Shown: positions 17,279 through 27,485, numbered from the stretch's first letter. The stretch is DNA of 64,000 bases from Duodenibacillus massiliensis (GCF_900128485.1 NZ_LT635861.1:15876-79875), one strand, 5' to 3'. Program-made: numbers and translations. Notes: generated by a model not told the origin, from the sequence alone.

Positions 17279-18721
17279 TCAGGCAACCGTGCCGATTTCC
17301 TTTCTGTACTGCGCGATCACGCGGGCCATGGCGGAGGGATCAGCCATCAGCGCGGGATCAATAAGGACTTCGGCCTGCTCGGCCGTGAGAAGCCCCATGT
17401 CAACTACGGCTTTTTTGACCGTGCAGCCGTGTTTCTCGCAGTAGTGTGCCGTGCGCACGCCTTCGGGGTAACCGAAAAGGGCTGCAACGACCGTGGAAAG
17501 CGCAATCGAGGTTTCGGCTTCATGACGGCAGCGATCAACGTTGGCGGTGATGCCGTCCACGCAGTGAAGTCTCAGAATCGGCAGTTCCCGTTCCACGAGG
17601 TAAAGGCTCTCAAAGAGGCACTTGTAGAAAGTGGCGTCCCAGACGTTGAGGTCAAGTTCGCCTTCGTCGATTGCCATCGAGATGGCTACATCGTTGCCAC
17701 AGACCTGATGTGCGATCTGAATGGCCATCTCAGGGACCGTCGGATTGATTTTCCCGGGCATGATGGAGGATCCGGGGGAGAGTGCCGGCAGATTGATTTC
17801 CATCCAGCCCGCGCGCGGACCGGAACTCATCAGACGCAGGTCCTTGGCGATCTTGGAGAGCGTCACGGCAAGCGTTTTGACGGCTCCGGAGACGGTGAGC
17901 ATGAAGTCGGAATTCTGAAAGCCGTCAAAGAGGTTGTCCATCGGGCGGACCGGTTCGCCGATGATGGTGGAAATGTGCTTATAAAAAGCCTCGCGGTAGC
18001 CGGGCTGTGCTCCGAGACCGGTGCCCACGGCATTGCCGCCCATGATGAGTTCAAAGCAGCCGGTACGCACAGTTTTGAGAGCCTGAGCCTGACGTTTCAG
18101 GACAGAGGCAAAACCGGATAATTCCTGACCGAGCGTGACGGGGAGCGCATCCTGCCAGCAGGTGCGGCCGACTTTGACAATGTCCTTAAATTCACGGGCT
18201 TTGGCTTCAAAACTCTCTGCAAGTTTTTCGGTTTCGGTGATGAGGGCGGCAAGTCTGGGCGCCGCGGCCAGATGTGTTGCCGACGGAATCGTGTCGTTTG
18301 TGGACTGCGCCATGTTGACGTGTGTGTTGGGATGCACGGCGTCCTGCCCTTTGTGTCCGGTGAGAATTTCGTTGGCGAGGTTGCCGAGCACCTCGTTGAC
18401 GTTCATGTTCACGCACGTGTAGCCGCCGCCCTGCCACATATCGAGCGGAAACTCTTTTTCAAAGCCGCCGGCGATCACACGGTCGCAGGCTTCGGTAATA
18501 GCGCGCGCTTTTTCCGGCGCGAGAGCACCAATCTCGGCGTTAGCCAATGCACAGGCTTTCTTAATTTGGCAGAGCGCTTTGTGCATGTCCGGGTAGGTGA
18601 TCACGGGAAAGCCTGCGGTGCCTGAAACCGCAAGCATGCGGGTGGTCTGAATGCCGTAGTAGCGGTCGTCGGGAATTTCCATCGTGCCGAGACAGTCGCG
18701 TTCGGTGCGTTTTTTTTTCAT
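17279..18721 (-). CDS. aspA: Aspartate ammonia-lyase (aspartase)
   Basis: 480-aa fumarase/aspartase superfamily enzyme converting aspartate to fumarate and ammonia. The catalytic-loop signature GSSIMPGKINP is at about residues 321-331. THVNMAQSTNDTIPSA (near 140), GRTCWQDALPVTLGQE (near 190) and GGNAVGTGLG (near 216) are the other conserved blocks. The residues are those of aspartase/fumarase C rather than argininosuccinate lyase; the nearby asparaginase favours aspartase. It is divergent from a LysR gene, 136 bp apart, which probably regulates it. The fumarate product would serve anaerobic respiration. Confidence 0.88.
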   Translation of the reverse strand: MKKKRTERDCLGTMEIPDDRYYGIQTTRMLAVSGTAGFPVITYPDMHKALCQIKKACALANAEIGALAPEKARAITEACDRVIAGGFEKEFPLDMWQGGGYTCVNMNVNEVLGNLANEILTGHKGQDAVHPNTHVNMAQSTNDTIPSATHLAAAPRLAALITETEKLAESFEAKAREFKDIVKVGRTCWQDALPVTLGQELSGFASVLKRQAQALKTVRTGCFELIMGGNAVGTGLGAQPGYREAFYKHISTIIGEPVRPMDNLFDGFQNSDFMLTVSGAVKTLAVTLSKIAKDLRLMSSGPRAGWMEINLPALSPGSSIMPGKINPTVPEMAIQIAHQVCGNDVAISMAIDEGELDLNVWDATFYKCLFESLYLVERELPILRLHCVDGITANVDRCRHEAETSIALSTVVAALFGYPEGVRTAHYCEKHGCTVKKAVVDMGLLTAEQAEVLIDPALMADPSAMARVIAQYRKEIGTVA

Positions 18722-18857
18722 GGTGGTCCTCTTTGTGCGGGTTGTCGGACAACGGTTGCCGGCCGGTATGCGGGCATTGTCGGTTTCTTTTGTATTGAAG
18801 CCAAGAAAGCACAGGAATAAACTCGGCCAAGTTAAGTTTTTCTAAACATAGTGCGCT

Positions 18858-19820
18858 ATGTCATCCGATCCGGTTGATCTGCGGCAGCTCAGAATTTTTC
18901 TGGCGGCAGCCGAACTTAAAACCTTTGCCAGGGCCGCCAAGATGATCGGCGTGACGCCTTCGGCCGTGTCTCAGACCGTGGCAACACTGGAAAAGGATCT
19001 CGGCACGGCGCTTTTTGAGCGTGATGCAAGGCCCCTGAGGCTTACCGCTGCCGGCAGGCGCCTTGCCGCTGACGGTGCGCCGCTCATTAACGCAGCGGCT
19101 GCCCTGCGCGAGAGGGTAACCTCCAAAGAGCTTGCCTTTGAGCGCTTAAGGCTCGGGCTCGGTGAGTCGGTCGCAGCCACCGTCGGCCCTTGGTTTGTGC
19201 GCCGCATGAATGAGAAGGTGGCGTCCCTGACGGTGTATTCGGAACTCTCCCGCCCCCTGGCGCGAAGACTTGAGGCCGGGGCGCTTGATGTGATTGTCTG
19301 CGCGGGGCCGGGGCTTGAGGGGGATGCCTGGCGCAGACTTCCCGCCTACCGTGAGGATTTTCTGCTGGTAACGGCCAAGGGCGTCCGCATGCCCGCAACA
19401 CGCAACGCATTGCGTGAGCTCGCGCAGACCGTTCCCTTTGTCTGCTACAACACGGAGAGTTCGGATCAGGTGCGCGTGAACCGTATTTTGGCCGCAGCCG
19501 ACGTCCGGCCCGCACGGCGCATTGCCGTTGCTTCAAGCTACGGCGTTGCGGGACTGATTGCGCAGTGCGCGGGCTTTGGGATTCTGCCGCCCACGAATCT
19601 CTGGTGCGGCAGGCAGTTTGTTGAGGGTGTTGCGTTTGCTCCGTTACCTGAAATGCCGGCCGCCGAGCGTGTGATGTGGTGTGTGGGGGCTGTTAATCAG
19701 CCGGAGATTCTTGAGGTTGTCCGCGCAGAAGCCGAAGCCGTTATGCGGGACTGCATGATGCCGGAACTTGCAAAGGCTGCGCCAGGGCTTGAAACGCACG
19801 TGCGGTTCGGGCAGACCTAG
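18858..19820 (+). CDS. LysR-family transcriptional regulator
   Basis: 320 aa. Winged-helix domain at 5-65 (LRIFLAAAELKTFARAAKMI, VTPSAVSQTVATLE), then a linker helix and an effector-binding domain. Divergent from aspA with a 136-bp shared gap, the usual LysR layout, so it is a candidate regulator of aspartase. The effector is unknown. Confidence 0.85.
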   Translation: MSSDPVDLRQLRIFLAAAELKTFARAAKMIGVTPSAVSQTVATLEKDLGTALFERDARPLRLTAAGRRLAADGAPLINAAAALRERVTSKELAFERLRLGLGESVAATVGPWFVRRMNEKVASLTVYSELSRPLARRLEAGALDVIVCAGPGLEGDAWRRLPAYREDFLLVTAKGVRMPATRNALRELAQTVPFVCYNTESSDQVRVNRILAAADVRPARRIAVASSYGVAGLIAQCAGFGILPPTNLWCGRQFVEGVAFAPLPEMPAAERVMWCVGAVNQPEILEVVRAEAEAVMRDCMMPELAKAAPGLETHVRFGQT

Positions 19821-19909
19821 CGCTCCGGCGGATGCCGGGCTGCCGGAGATCAGCCGCACATCCGCCAGGGGACCTTTTCTGAGGCAGACGGCGGCTGATT
19901 TCGGAGTGA

Positions 19910-20452
19910 TCAGTAATTTTCAGCGTGAATCTGCTGATAGGACTGCGGGTGCGCACAGATCGGGCAGACCTCTGGCGCTTTTTTCCCGATGACCAGGTGA
20001 CCGCAGACACGGCACTGCCACATGACCTCTTCGCTCTTTTCAAAGACCTTCTGCATCTGTACGTTCTTTAAAAGCTTGAGGAAACGTTCCTCGTGTGCTT
20101 TTTCGATGGCACTGACACCGCGGAATTGAGCGGCCAGTTCAGGAAAGCCTTCTTCCTCCGCTTTTCGGGCAAAGCCCTCATACATATCGGTCCATTCGTA
20201 GTTTTCGCCGTCGGCCGCGGATTTGAGGTTGGCAGCCGTGTCACCGATGCCGTTTAAATGCTTGAACCAAAGCTTGGCGTGCTGCTTTTCGTTATCCGCG
20301 GTTTCTTCAAAGAGGGCGGCGATCTGGTGATATCCCTCTTTGCGTGCAACCGCTGCAAAGTAGGTGTATTTGTTGCGGGCCTGTGATTCGCCGGAAAAGG
20401 CTACCCAGAGATTTTTCTCCGTCTCAGTGCCGGTGAGTTTTTTCGGATCCAT
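19910..20452 (-). CDS. rbr: Rubrerythrin
   Basis: 180-aa non-haem iron peroxidase protecting anaerobes from peroxide. The N-terminal four-helix di-iron domain has [23 protein letters not shown] and the second Glu set in [10 protein letters not shown]. The C-terminal rubredoxin-like [Fe(SCys)4] site is CRVCGH...CPICAHP. Length and order match classical rubrerythrin. Monocistronic. Confidence 0.95.
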   Translation of the reverse strand: MDPKKLTGTETEKNLWVAFSGESQARNKYTYFAAVARKEGYHQIAALFEETADNEKQHAKLWFKHLNGIGDTAANLKSAADGENYEWTDMYEGFARKAEEEGFPELAAQFRGVSAIEKAHEERFLKLLKNVQMQKVFEKSEEVMWQCRVCGHLVIGKKAPEVCPICAHPQSYQQIHAENY

Positions 20453-20754
20453 GTGTTTCTCCTGTGGTTTTTTAAGCGGCGTTACGCCGGTTGGCCGGAC
20501 GGCTGTGTTGTTTTTTCTTTGCCGTCAGCGGGGAATTTTCTGGGAATGATCCCGTCTGCGGCAGGCTTTCTGCCACAGAGAGAATGGGGGATTATTGATT
20601 TTATAAATATCAATAATGTTACGTGCCTCCGTTGGGGTGTTCCGCACATATTGATGACGTCAGGATGTCTTCGGGTGCTTGAAGCAACCGGGAAATCCGC
20701 TGTGTCAGCGTTTCCCTGCGCTGATACTCAAAGACCATCTTTAGGAGCATTTCC

Positions 20755-21852
20755 ATGAAACTCAAGAACGCCCTGGTTGCAACGCTTATGGCAGCAAGTG
20801 TCTTTACCCTGGCACCGATGGATATGTCTGCTGTGGCAGCAACCACGCAGAATGTGAAGGCGGAAAAACCGAACGTTTATATCCTCGCTACCGGCGGCAC
20901 GATCGCCGGTTCTGCCGCGAGCAACACGCAGATGACGGGCTATAAGGCAGGCGCTCTCGGCGTGCAGACGCTGCTCAATGCCGTGCCTGAAATTCAGAAG
21001 GTTGCCAACTGCACGGGTGAGCAGATCGCGAGCATCGGCTCTGAGTCGATGACGGTTGAAATCTGGCTCAAACTTGCCAACCGCATCAATGAACTGCTTG
21101 CCCGCAAGGACGTTGACGGCATCGTGATCACGCACGGCACGGATACGCTGGAAGAGACGGCTTACTTCCTTAACCTCGTGGTTAAGAGCGATAAGCCAGT
21201 AGTGATTGTCGGCGCCATGCGCCCGGCCACGGCTATTTCGGCTGACGGTCCGGTCAACATTCTCAATGCCGTTACGCTCGCAGCTGATGAATCTGCCCGC
21301 AACCGCGGCGTGATGATTGCGATGAACGACAACATCAACGGCGCACGTGATGTGCAAAAGAGCAATACGCTGCGCGTAGATACTTTTGTGAGCCCGGAAC
21401 TCGGCTATCTCGGCTACTTTGAAGGCGGCAAGCCCGCGTTTTATAAGAACACGACCCGCAAGCACACGCTGCAGACCGAGTTCGACATCAAGGGCTTAAA
21501 GACGCTGCCCCGTGTGGATATCGTCTACTCACATGTGGAAGACGACGGCAAGATGGTTGAAGCGGCCGTGAAAAACGGTGCCAAGGGCATTATTCATGCC
21601 GGCACCGGTAACGGCTCCATCCATGCCAATACGGAACCCGCGCTGTACGCCGCTGCCAAAAAGGGCATCGTGGTTGTCCGCGGCGCCCGAGTGCCCAACG
21701 GCCCGACGATCGAATCGCTCGAGGCCTGGGATAAGGCAGGCTTTGTCCACGCCGGAACCCTTAATCCGCAGAAGGCCCGTATTTTGCTGCAGCTCGCGCT
21801 GACAAAGACCAATGATCCCAAGGAAATCTCCCGGATCTTTGCGACTTACTAA
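20755..21852 (+). CDS. ansB: Periplasmic L-asparaginase (type II)
   Basis: 365 aa. Signal peptide at 1-28 (ends AVAA). The first catalytic Thr is in ILATGGTIAGS (about 50) and the second in ITHGTDTLEETAYFL (about 127), with GAMRPATAISADGP following. Type II enzymes hydrolyse Asn to Asp outside the cytoplasm; with AspA this gives a route from Asn to fumarate. The 302-bp region before it (20453-20754) has an AT-rich stretch TTTTATAAATATCAATAATG near 20601 that could hold the promoter; nothing else is seen there. Confidence 0.93.
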   Translation: MKLKNALVATLMAASVFTLAPMDMSAVAATTQNVKAEKPNVYILATGGTIAGSAASNTQMTGYKAGALGVQTLLNAVPEIQKVANCTGEQIASIGSESMTVEIWLKLANRINELLARKDVDGIVITHGTDTLEETAYFLNLVVKSDKPVVIVGAMRPATAISADGPVNILNAVTLAADESARNRGVMIAMNDNINGARDVQKSNTLRVDTFVSPELGYLGYFEGGKPAFYKNTTRKHTLQTEFDIKGLKTLPRVDIVYSHVEDDGKMVEAAVKNGAKGIIHAGTGNGSIHANTEPALYAAAKKGIVVVRGARVPNGPTIESLEAWDKAGFVHAGTLNPQKARILLQLALTKTNDPKEISRIFATY

Positions 21853-21866
21853 ACGAACACTTCTCG

Positions 21867-21897
21867 GAGCCCCCGGGGTGCCCCAGGGGGCTTTTTC
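21867..21897 (+). terminator. Terminator of ansB
   Basis: GAGCCCCC...GGGGGCT with an inner GGGG/CCCC stem, followed by TTTTT, 15 nt after the stop. Confidence 0.8.
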
Positions 21898-21900
21898 CCC

Positions 21901-21930
21901 GGACACAGCAGTTGGGTGTCCGGTTTTTTT
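21901..21930 (+). terminator. Second terminator after ansB
   Basis: GGACAC/GTGTCC arms with a 9-nt loop, then GGTTTTTTTT. Tandem with the preceding hairpin. Confidence 0.7.
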
Positions 21931-21968
21931 TAACCCCGCAACCGTTACCGGCGGCGGGGTTAAGACAA

Positions 21969-23069
21969 TCAGGCTGCGGGGGCTGTTTCCTCCGGAGAGG
22001 GCGAGAGAACTTCGAGACCCAAGGCGATGAAGACCGCGGCCACGGCAGCGAGCGCCTTGCCGGCAATCAGGGGTTCAATACCCTGCGGGTAGTAGGCCGC
22101 CATAAAGCCCAGATGATCACCCAGCATGCAAAGCACAGGACCGCTGAAGGCGGAGGCAATAACTTTGCCGCGGTTGGTCATGTTTTCAATCATGGCGTAC
22201 ATCGGCAGCGGATTGGCAACGGAAACCAGCATTCCGAGGGCTGCCGTATCGTCAATGCGCATGGTGCGGGCGAACAGATGCAATACCTTTGTTCCGTAAC
22301 GCTTGATGAAAAGAACCATGGGATAGGCGCCCGCGAGCATGACGCCGATCTGACCGATGATCGTGAGCTGCGGATCAATTTTGGCCATCCCGGGGATGAT
22401 GGTGATTGAAAAATAATGCTCCAGAGCGGCAGCGGTGAGAAGCAGTGCAAAGATACCGACAAGGACGCGCCCGAAACCGATGAAAAAGCGGATGGTCGGT
22501 TCTCTGAACACAATCAGAAAGAATGCGAGCACAACGGCTATGCCGAAGGCCGGAGCCCCGAGGGTGAGCACGGTGAGCGTATCGTAGCCTCTGACCCAGG
22601 CAACGCCCAGCATACTGAGGGGCGAAGCGATAATGCCGGCGACAATGCCTTTGGCAATAAAAGGCCGGCTTTTTTGCGTGGCCATGGCAAGGGAAATCGG
22701 CAGCGGCATGCAGATGATGCAGGCCAGCGTGCTGCAAAGCCCGATACCGAAGATTTCAACGGCTTCCGGATGTTTGGCCAAGGCCTGCGCCAGAGGAAGT
22801 CCCCCGGCGTCCACCCCGAGCAAGATACCGGGGAAAAGCGCGGGGTCGGATCCAATAGAGAGAAAAAAGGACGAGAGCGCAGGCCCGAGCGCCGTACCTA
22901 ATGCGGGCGACACACACATGATGCCGACCATCACAAGCGCAAGGGGCCCCATGGTGTTGAGCCCGTTTTCAAACTCTTTGCCGTAGCCGAACTTTCCGTC
23001 AAACAGCGCTTTGTCAACAGCGCCGATGACCATGAAAAATGCCATGATGCCGACAATGATCTGGTCCAT
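21969..23069 (-). CDS. eutH: EutH-family transporter
   Basis: 366-aa polytopic membrane protein with about ten hydrophobic segments and the EutH layout (opening MDQIIVGIMAFFMVIGAVDK; later FGYGKEFENGLNTMGPLALVM and a GDHLGF motif near the C-terminus). EutH proteins import ethanolamine. No other eut gene (lyase, shell, kinase) is in the window; instead a lyase gene lies immediately upstream on the same strand (23143), which suggests co-transcription and perhaps another small amine as substrate. The family call is firm, the substrate is not. Confidence 0.8.
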   Translation of the reverse strand: MDQIIVGIMAFFMVIGAVDKALFDGKFGYGKEFENGLNTMGPLALVMVGIMCVSPALGTALGPALSSFFLSIGSDPALFPGILLGVDAGGLPLAQALAKHPEAVEIFGIGLCSTLACIICMPLPISLAMATQKSRPFIAKGIVAGIIASPLSMLGVAWVRGYDTLTVLTLGAPAFGIAVVLAFFLIVFREPTIRFFIGFGRVLVGIFALLLTAAALEHYFSITIIPGMAKIDPQLTIIGQIGVMLAGAYPMVLFIKRYGTKVLHLFARTMRIDDTAALGMLVSVANPLPMYAMIENMTNRGKVIASAFSGPVLCMLGDHLGFMAAYYPQGIEPLIAGKALAAVAAVFIALGLEVLSPSPEETAPAA

Positions 23070-23142
23070 GACGAGGTTCCTTCAGTGAGAAAAAATCCGC
23101 GGGCTTGTCTGAAAGTCCGCGGATGAGATCAGCTTTTAACGA

Positions 23143-24654
23143 TTACACGGAGGCAATCAGCGCATCGACTTCGCGGTTCATGGCGTCACGGGCGGCCGTA
23201 AGGCGCTCTTCGTGCGCGGTGATTTCCGCTTCGTCACGGGTAAGAGCCGCTTCAATCACAGAGAGCTGGCGGTTGACTTCCTCGGGTGCGGTACCGCCGA
23301 TCACGGTCTTGGAGTAAGCGTTTTTCACCGGATCCAGCGCTTCCTGAATCTGCGCATCCGTGATGCTGAGCTCTTTGCTGAAGAGTTCACGGCTGATACG
23401 GTTAAGCACCGTGGAATCGATGTCTGTTGCCTTTTTATCCGATTCGGTGAGGTAGCCCACAACGTGCGCAACGATTTCGTGAGCGGCCCGGAAGGAGAGC
23501 TTTTCATCGCGCACCAGCGTATTGGCAAGTTCCGTGACCGTGCAGAAGTTCGCTGCGGCCGTGCGGCGTGCACGGTCTTTGCGGATTTTGACGTCCTTCA
23601 TCGAGACGTCCAGAAGCCGGATAACGCCTTCAATGTCCTTAAGGCAGGGCCAGAAGTTGCTGATGAGATCCATGGATTCCATGGTAAAGGCATAAGGAAC
23701 GCCCTTATACGTCATCCAGGCAGCGTCCTCGTAGCCCTTGATGCGTGCCGTAAAGCTCGCGGAACTTTCAAAGGTCCACGGATTTTTCTTTTGCGGCATG
23801 ATCGAGGAACAGACGGCAACTTTATCGGCCACTTCCACATAACCGTAGTCCGGCGTTGCCCAGATACGCATGTCGGTAGTCATGCGCACCAGGGTGCTTG
23901 CCAGGATGGAAATGTCAGCCATGATTTCCAGCAGGTAATCACGCGAGCAGACGCAGTCCATGGAGTTTTCAACCAACCCTTCAAAACCGAGAAGTTTGGC
24001 GGTGTAGTTACGGTCAATATTCCAGGTGGTTGAACCCATGGAGCCGCCGCCCAAGGGATTGAGGTTGGTGCTTTCCCAGGCGTGTGCCAAGCGCTTGTAA
24101 TCGCGGGTGAGCGCTGCGGAGACTGCGGAAAGGTAGTGAGCAAAGGTGATGGGTTCAGAGGGTTGCAGATGGGTGTAGCCTGACATCACGGCGTCGGTGT
24201 TGCGGCGCGCTACCTCAAGCAGCGTACGGCGCAGCTTGTTGATGAGTTTTTCAAGTTTGAGAAGTGCATTACGGGTGACCATACGGTCGACCGTGGCGTG
24301 CAGATCGTTGCGGGAGCGGGCCGTGTGCTGCTGGCCGCCAACTTCCATGCCGACGCGGCTGATGAGATAGTTTTCGAGGTTAAAGTACATTTCCTCGAGT
24401 GCCGGCGTGATTTCAAACGTGGGCTTGTTGCCCATCGCGGCCATTTCTTTGGCGACCGTCAGGATTTTTGCGGCGACTTCCCGGGTAATGATCCCCTGCT
24501 TGGCAAGCATGAGAACGTGCGCCTTGTTGACATCGATGTAGGACTGGTAGGAACGCTCGATTTCCTCATTGGTGAGCGTCGGGGCAACCATGATTTCTGT
24601 GACTTCGGGGGCGGGCGGCTCCTTTAAGCGGCCGCGTTCAATCTGCTGAGACAT
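23143..24654 (-). CDS. Argininosuccinate-lyase-like C-N lyase, paralogue 1
   Basis: 503-aa aspartase/fumarase superfamily enzyme nearest to argininosuccinate lyase. The motif HTARSRND (about 119) corresponds to ArgH's HTGRSRND, THLQPSEPITFAH lies near 171, and the catalytic Ser loop is CSSIMPQKKNPW (about 294). Expected chemistry: beta-elimination of an N-substituted aspartate to an amine and fumarate. It is ~45 residues longer than ordinary ArgH (about 457), carries an N-terminal extension and differs in the substrate loop (HTA for HTG), so the substrate may not be argininosuccinate. EDDS lyase is a known ~500-aa relative of this kind. Upstream of the eutH-like gene on the same strand; divergent from a LysR gene. 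Confidence 0.8.
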   Translation of the reverse strand: MSQQIERGRLKEPPAPEVTEIMVAPTLTNEEIERSYQSYIDVNKAHVLMLAKQGIITREVAAKILTVAKEMAAMGNKPTFEITPALEEMYFNLENYLISRVGMEVGGQQHTARSRNDLHATVDRMVTRNALLKLEKLINKLRRTLLEVARRNTDAVMSGYTHLQPSEPITFAHYLSAVSAALTRDYKRLAHAWESTNLNPLGGGSMGSTTWNIDRNYTAKLLGFEGLVENSMDCVCSRDYLLEIMADISILASTLVRMTTDMRIWATPDYGYVEVADKVAVCSSIMPQKKNPWTFESSASFTARIKGYEDAAWMTYKGVPYAFTMESMDLISNFWPCLKDIEGVIRLLDVSMKDVKIRKDRARRTAAANFCTVTELANTLVRDEKLSFRAAHEIVAHVVGYLTESDKKATDIDSTVLNRISRELFSKELSITDAQIQEALDPVKNAYSKTVIGGTAPEEVNRQLSVIEAALTRDEAEITAHEERLTAARDAMNREVDALIASV

Positions 24655-24790
24655 TTTTTACCTCAATTTTTCAGACACGATCTGCTGCAGGATCGTTACA
24701 GTGAGCATCTTTGCGGCTCACCCAGCGCTTGTCCAAGGTCATCAGACATTATTATTAACGGGTATTGCATTCGGTTATTCTCTCTTTGCC

Positions 24791-25813
24791 ATGAGTACAG
24801 CAACATCGTCACGGTGCTCGTCCGAAGCCGTGGTATTTACACAGAACATCCGGATTTTTTATGCTGTGAGCCTGTGTCACAGCTTTACGGCAGCGGCCCG
24901 GCAGCTCGGCATCACACAGTCAGCCGTCAGTCAGGGAATAGCGGCACTGGAAAAGCAGCTTGATCTGGAGCTTTTCGACCGCACGCGAAGGCCCCTTGCT
25001 CTGTGCCCGGAAGGACAGCTTCTACGCGACCTTGTGGCACGGCAGATGGGGGAAGCCGATACGGTGATTGACGTCATACGCACACGCAACTTCATCCCGA
25101 ATACGATCAGAGTCGGCGTGGTGGAGTCGGTGGGACGCCGCATCGCCGTCCGTCTGGTGCAGGAAATGCTTGTGAGAGGCAGAAGAATCGAGATCACGAC
25201 GGGGTACGCCGATGATCTCTACGAGCAGCTCTTTCAGGACAAACTCGACTGCATCATCGCCAACGGCTTTTTCTTTGATGCACCCAACCTCACGCACCGG
25301 TTCCTCTTGTCAGAGCCCTATGTCGTTATGCTTCCGGCTGAAGTCGCCGGAACAAGAACGGAATGGAGTTGGGAGAGCCTCAGTCTATGCGGCGTGCCGC
25401 TTGTGCGTTACGCCGGAAGCACCCGTGCCGGTAAGGACGGTGAGGCGGTTTTGCGTCATGCGGACCTTGATCTGCCGCAGCGCTTTTGCGTTGACGATAA
25501 TCAGACGGTTTTTTCGCTGGTGGCGGCAGGATTGGGTTGGTGCCTTACTAATCCACTGACAGCGCTGCTTGCAGCAGAGTTTCGCGAGGAAGTGAAGCTG
25601 TTGCCGGCCCCAGACGCTTCTGAAAAGCGGGAACTGTACGTTGTGAGCAAAAACAGTACGCCGCGGATTTTTGCCGATGACGTTTTTGAGATTGCTGACG
25701 GCGTTTTGCGTTCCCTGATGCCTGAAATTGATGAGCAGATGCCTTGGGTAAAGGATGCCGTCCATTTTTCCGCTCACGGGCAGACAGAAGCCGGACAGCA
25801 TTCCGAGATCTGA
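24791..25813 (+). CDS. LysR-family regulator of the lyase genes (probable)
   Basis: 340 aa from ATG 24791. HTH: IFYAVSLCHSFTAAARQLG, ITQSAVSQGIAALE (about 22-60). The effector domain holds WSWESLSLCGVPLVRY, shared with the truncated relic at 7359. It sits between two lyase paralogues, divergent from one (137-bp gap) and upstream of the other. A longer frame from 24701 has no conserved residues and would overlap the promoter region. Confidence 0.82.
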   Translation: MSTATSSRCSSEAVVFTQNIRIFYAVSLCHSFTAAARQLGITQSAVSQGIAALEKQLDLELFDRTRRPLALCPEGQLLRDLVARQMGEADTVIDVIRTRNFIPNTIRVGVVESVGRRIAVRLVQEMLVRGRRIEITTGYADDLYEQLFQDKLDCIIANGFFFDAPNLTHRFLLSEPYVVMLPAEVAGTRTEWSWESLSLCGVPLVRYAGSTRAGKDGEAVLRHADLDLPQRFCVDDNQTVFSLVAAGLGWCLTNPLTALLAAEFREEVKLLPAPDASEKRELYVVSKNSTPRIFADDVFEIADGVLRSLMPEIDEQMPWVKDAVHFSAHGQTEAGQHSEI

Positions 25814-25936
25814 CAGATCGGTATAAATTTAACTTATCTTGCGTGGGCTTTTCGGTACAACGGTTTCACAATGCGGACATCCAGGCTGAAGCGGTCAATC
25901 CGCAACAAACAGCCGATTTTTTGTAAGGAGTAAAAG

Positions 25937-27442
25937 ATGTCCGAAAAAATCCACCGCGGTAAGATTAAGACCCCGCCCGATCCTCTGGTTGTCAAGTATC
26001 TGATTGAGCCCGGGATTCAAAACGACATCAAGTACCGTTATCAGGCGTTTTTGGACTGCAATAAGGCGCACGTCTTGATGCTTGCCAAGCAGGGTATCGT
26101 CACGCGCGAAACCGCTGCGGCCATTCTGCGCTGCAACGACAAGATGGCACAGATGGGCGACAAGCCTGACTTCCCGGTGGATCCGGGCCGTGAAGACTTC
26201 TACTTCAACATTGAAGCGCATCTGATTGAAGAAGTCGGTATCGAAATCGGCGGCCAGCAGCACACTGCCCGTTCGCGCAACGACCTTTACGCGACCTGTG
26301 CCCGTCTTGCCGTGCGTAAGGCCTATTTTGAGATCTGCGAGATCTACAACCGCATGCGTCAGGCCGTGATCGAAACGGCACGTAAAAATACCGATGCGGT
26401 GTTTGCGGGCTATACGCACATGCAGCCTTCCGAACCGATCACGTTCGCGCATTACTGCTCGGCTGTGTTAAATGCGATGCAGCGCGATTTCCGCCGCATT
26501 TCGCTCGCCTTTGAAGGGCTTAACGTCTGCCCCCTGGGCGCTGGTTCCATGGGTTCAACCACCTGGAATATTGACCGTAACTACACCGCCAAGCTCCTGG
26601 GCTTTGACGCGCCGATCGACAACTCGATCGACTCCGTGGCTTCGCGTGACTTTGCCACCGATATTTTGTCGGCTCTCTCAATTGCCGCCAACACGCTCTC
26701 GCGTTTCTGTCAGGACCTCTATGTCTGGGCTTCGCCCGACTTCGGCTATATTGAAGTTTCCGACAGTTGCGCCGTGTGCTCTTCAATCATGCCGCAGAAG
26801 AAGAACCCTTGGGTGCTCGAGCACATCAAGAGTAAGGCTGCGCACGTTGAAGGCTGCTACATGTCGGCGCTTAACGTGATGAAGAATGTGATCTACTCGC
26901 ACTGCGAAGATATGTGCGGCGAGTCAGCCAATTACCTTTTCCCCGGCATCGAGGAATTTAAGGTGATGTGTGAGCTGATGGAAGTTTCCATCCGCGGTAT
27001 TTCGGTGAAGAAAGAGCACATGCTTGAAAAGGCCCGCTGCAATTTCTGCACCGTCACGGAACTTGCTAACTACCTCGTGCGTTACGACAAGATCAGTTTC
27101 CGCATGGCGCATGACATCGTTGCGGGCGTCGTGGCTTACATGACCGAACATCACAAAAATGCGGATGAAATCGGCACGGCTGAAGTCAACCCGATTTTTG
27201 AAAAGCTTTTCGGACGCAAGACTTCAATGACTGACGAGGAAGTCCGCGCGGCTCTGGATCCGGTGAAGATCGCCTACGCCAAGACCTGTATCGGCGGCAC
27301 GGCTCCGGATGAAGTCAACCGCCAGCTTGACAACCGTCAGGCCGGTCTTGACCGTGATAACAGCGAACTCGCCCTGCGCCGTGAGAAGGTTTGCGCGGCT
27401 AAGGCTGAGCTCGAGGCTACGGTCAAAACGCTGATTGCCTAA
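25937..27442 (+). CDS. Argininosuccinate-lyase-like C-N lyase, paralogue 2
   Basis: 501 aa, recognisably the same family as the product of 23143 and colinear with it. Conserved blocks: GGQQHTARSRNDLYA (about 112), THMQPSEPITFAHY, GSMGSTTWNIDRNYTAKLLGF, the catalytic loop CSSIMPQKKNPW (about 283). A good ribosome site (AAGGAG) lies 7 nt before the ATG. Expected to release fumarate from an N-substituted aspartate; the two paralogues differ most after the catalytic loop, where ArgH-type enzymes set specificity, so they may use different amine partners. Followed by a terminator and then a ureohydrolase. Confidence 0.8.
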   Translation: MSEKIHRGKIKTPPDPLVVKYLIEPGIQNDIKYRYQAFLDCNKAHVLMLAKQGIVTRETAAAILRCNDKMAQMGDKPDFPVDPGREDFYFNIEAHLIEEVGIEIGGQQHTARSRNDLYATCARLAVRKAYFEICEIYNRMRQAVIETARKNTDAVFAGYTHMQPSEPITFAHYCSAVLNAMQRDFRRISLAFEGLNVCPLGAGSMGSTTWNIDRNYTAKLLGFDAPIDNSIDSVASRDFATDILSALSIAANTLSRFCQDLYVWASPDFGYIEVSDSCAVCSSIMPQKKNPWVLEHIKSKAAHVEGCYMSALNVMKNVIYSHCEDMCGESANYLFPGIEEFKVMCELMEVSIRGISVKKEHMLEKARCNFCTVTELANYLVRYDKISFRMAHDIVAGVVAYMTEHHKNADEIGTAEVNPIFEKLFGRKTSMTDEEVRAALDPVKIAYAKTCIGGTAPDEVNRQLDNRQAGLDRDNSELALRREKVCAAKAELEATVKTLIA

Positions 27443-27485
27443 TCAGCCGGAAACGATTTCTAAAGTTCCTTTCCATCAGGTGTTT

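Noticed and set aside
21932-21961. Terminator of the eutH-like gene (AACCCCGC/GCGGGGTT hairpin)
   Set aside because: On the minus strand it is followed by A residues, not T; it may only fold as part of the ansB transcript end.
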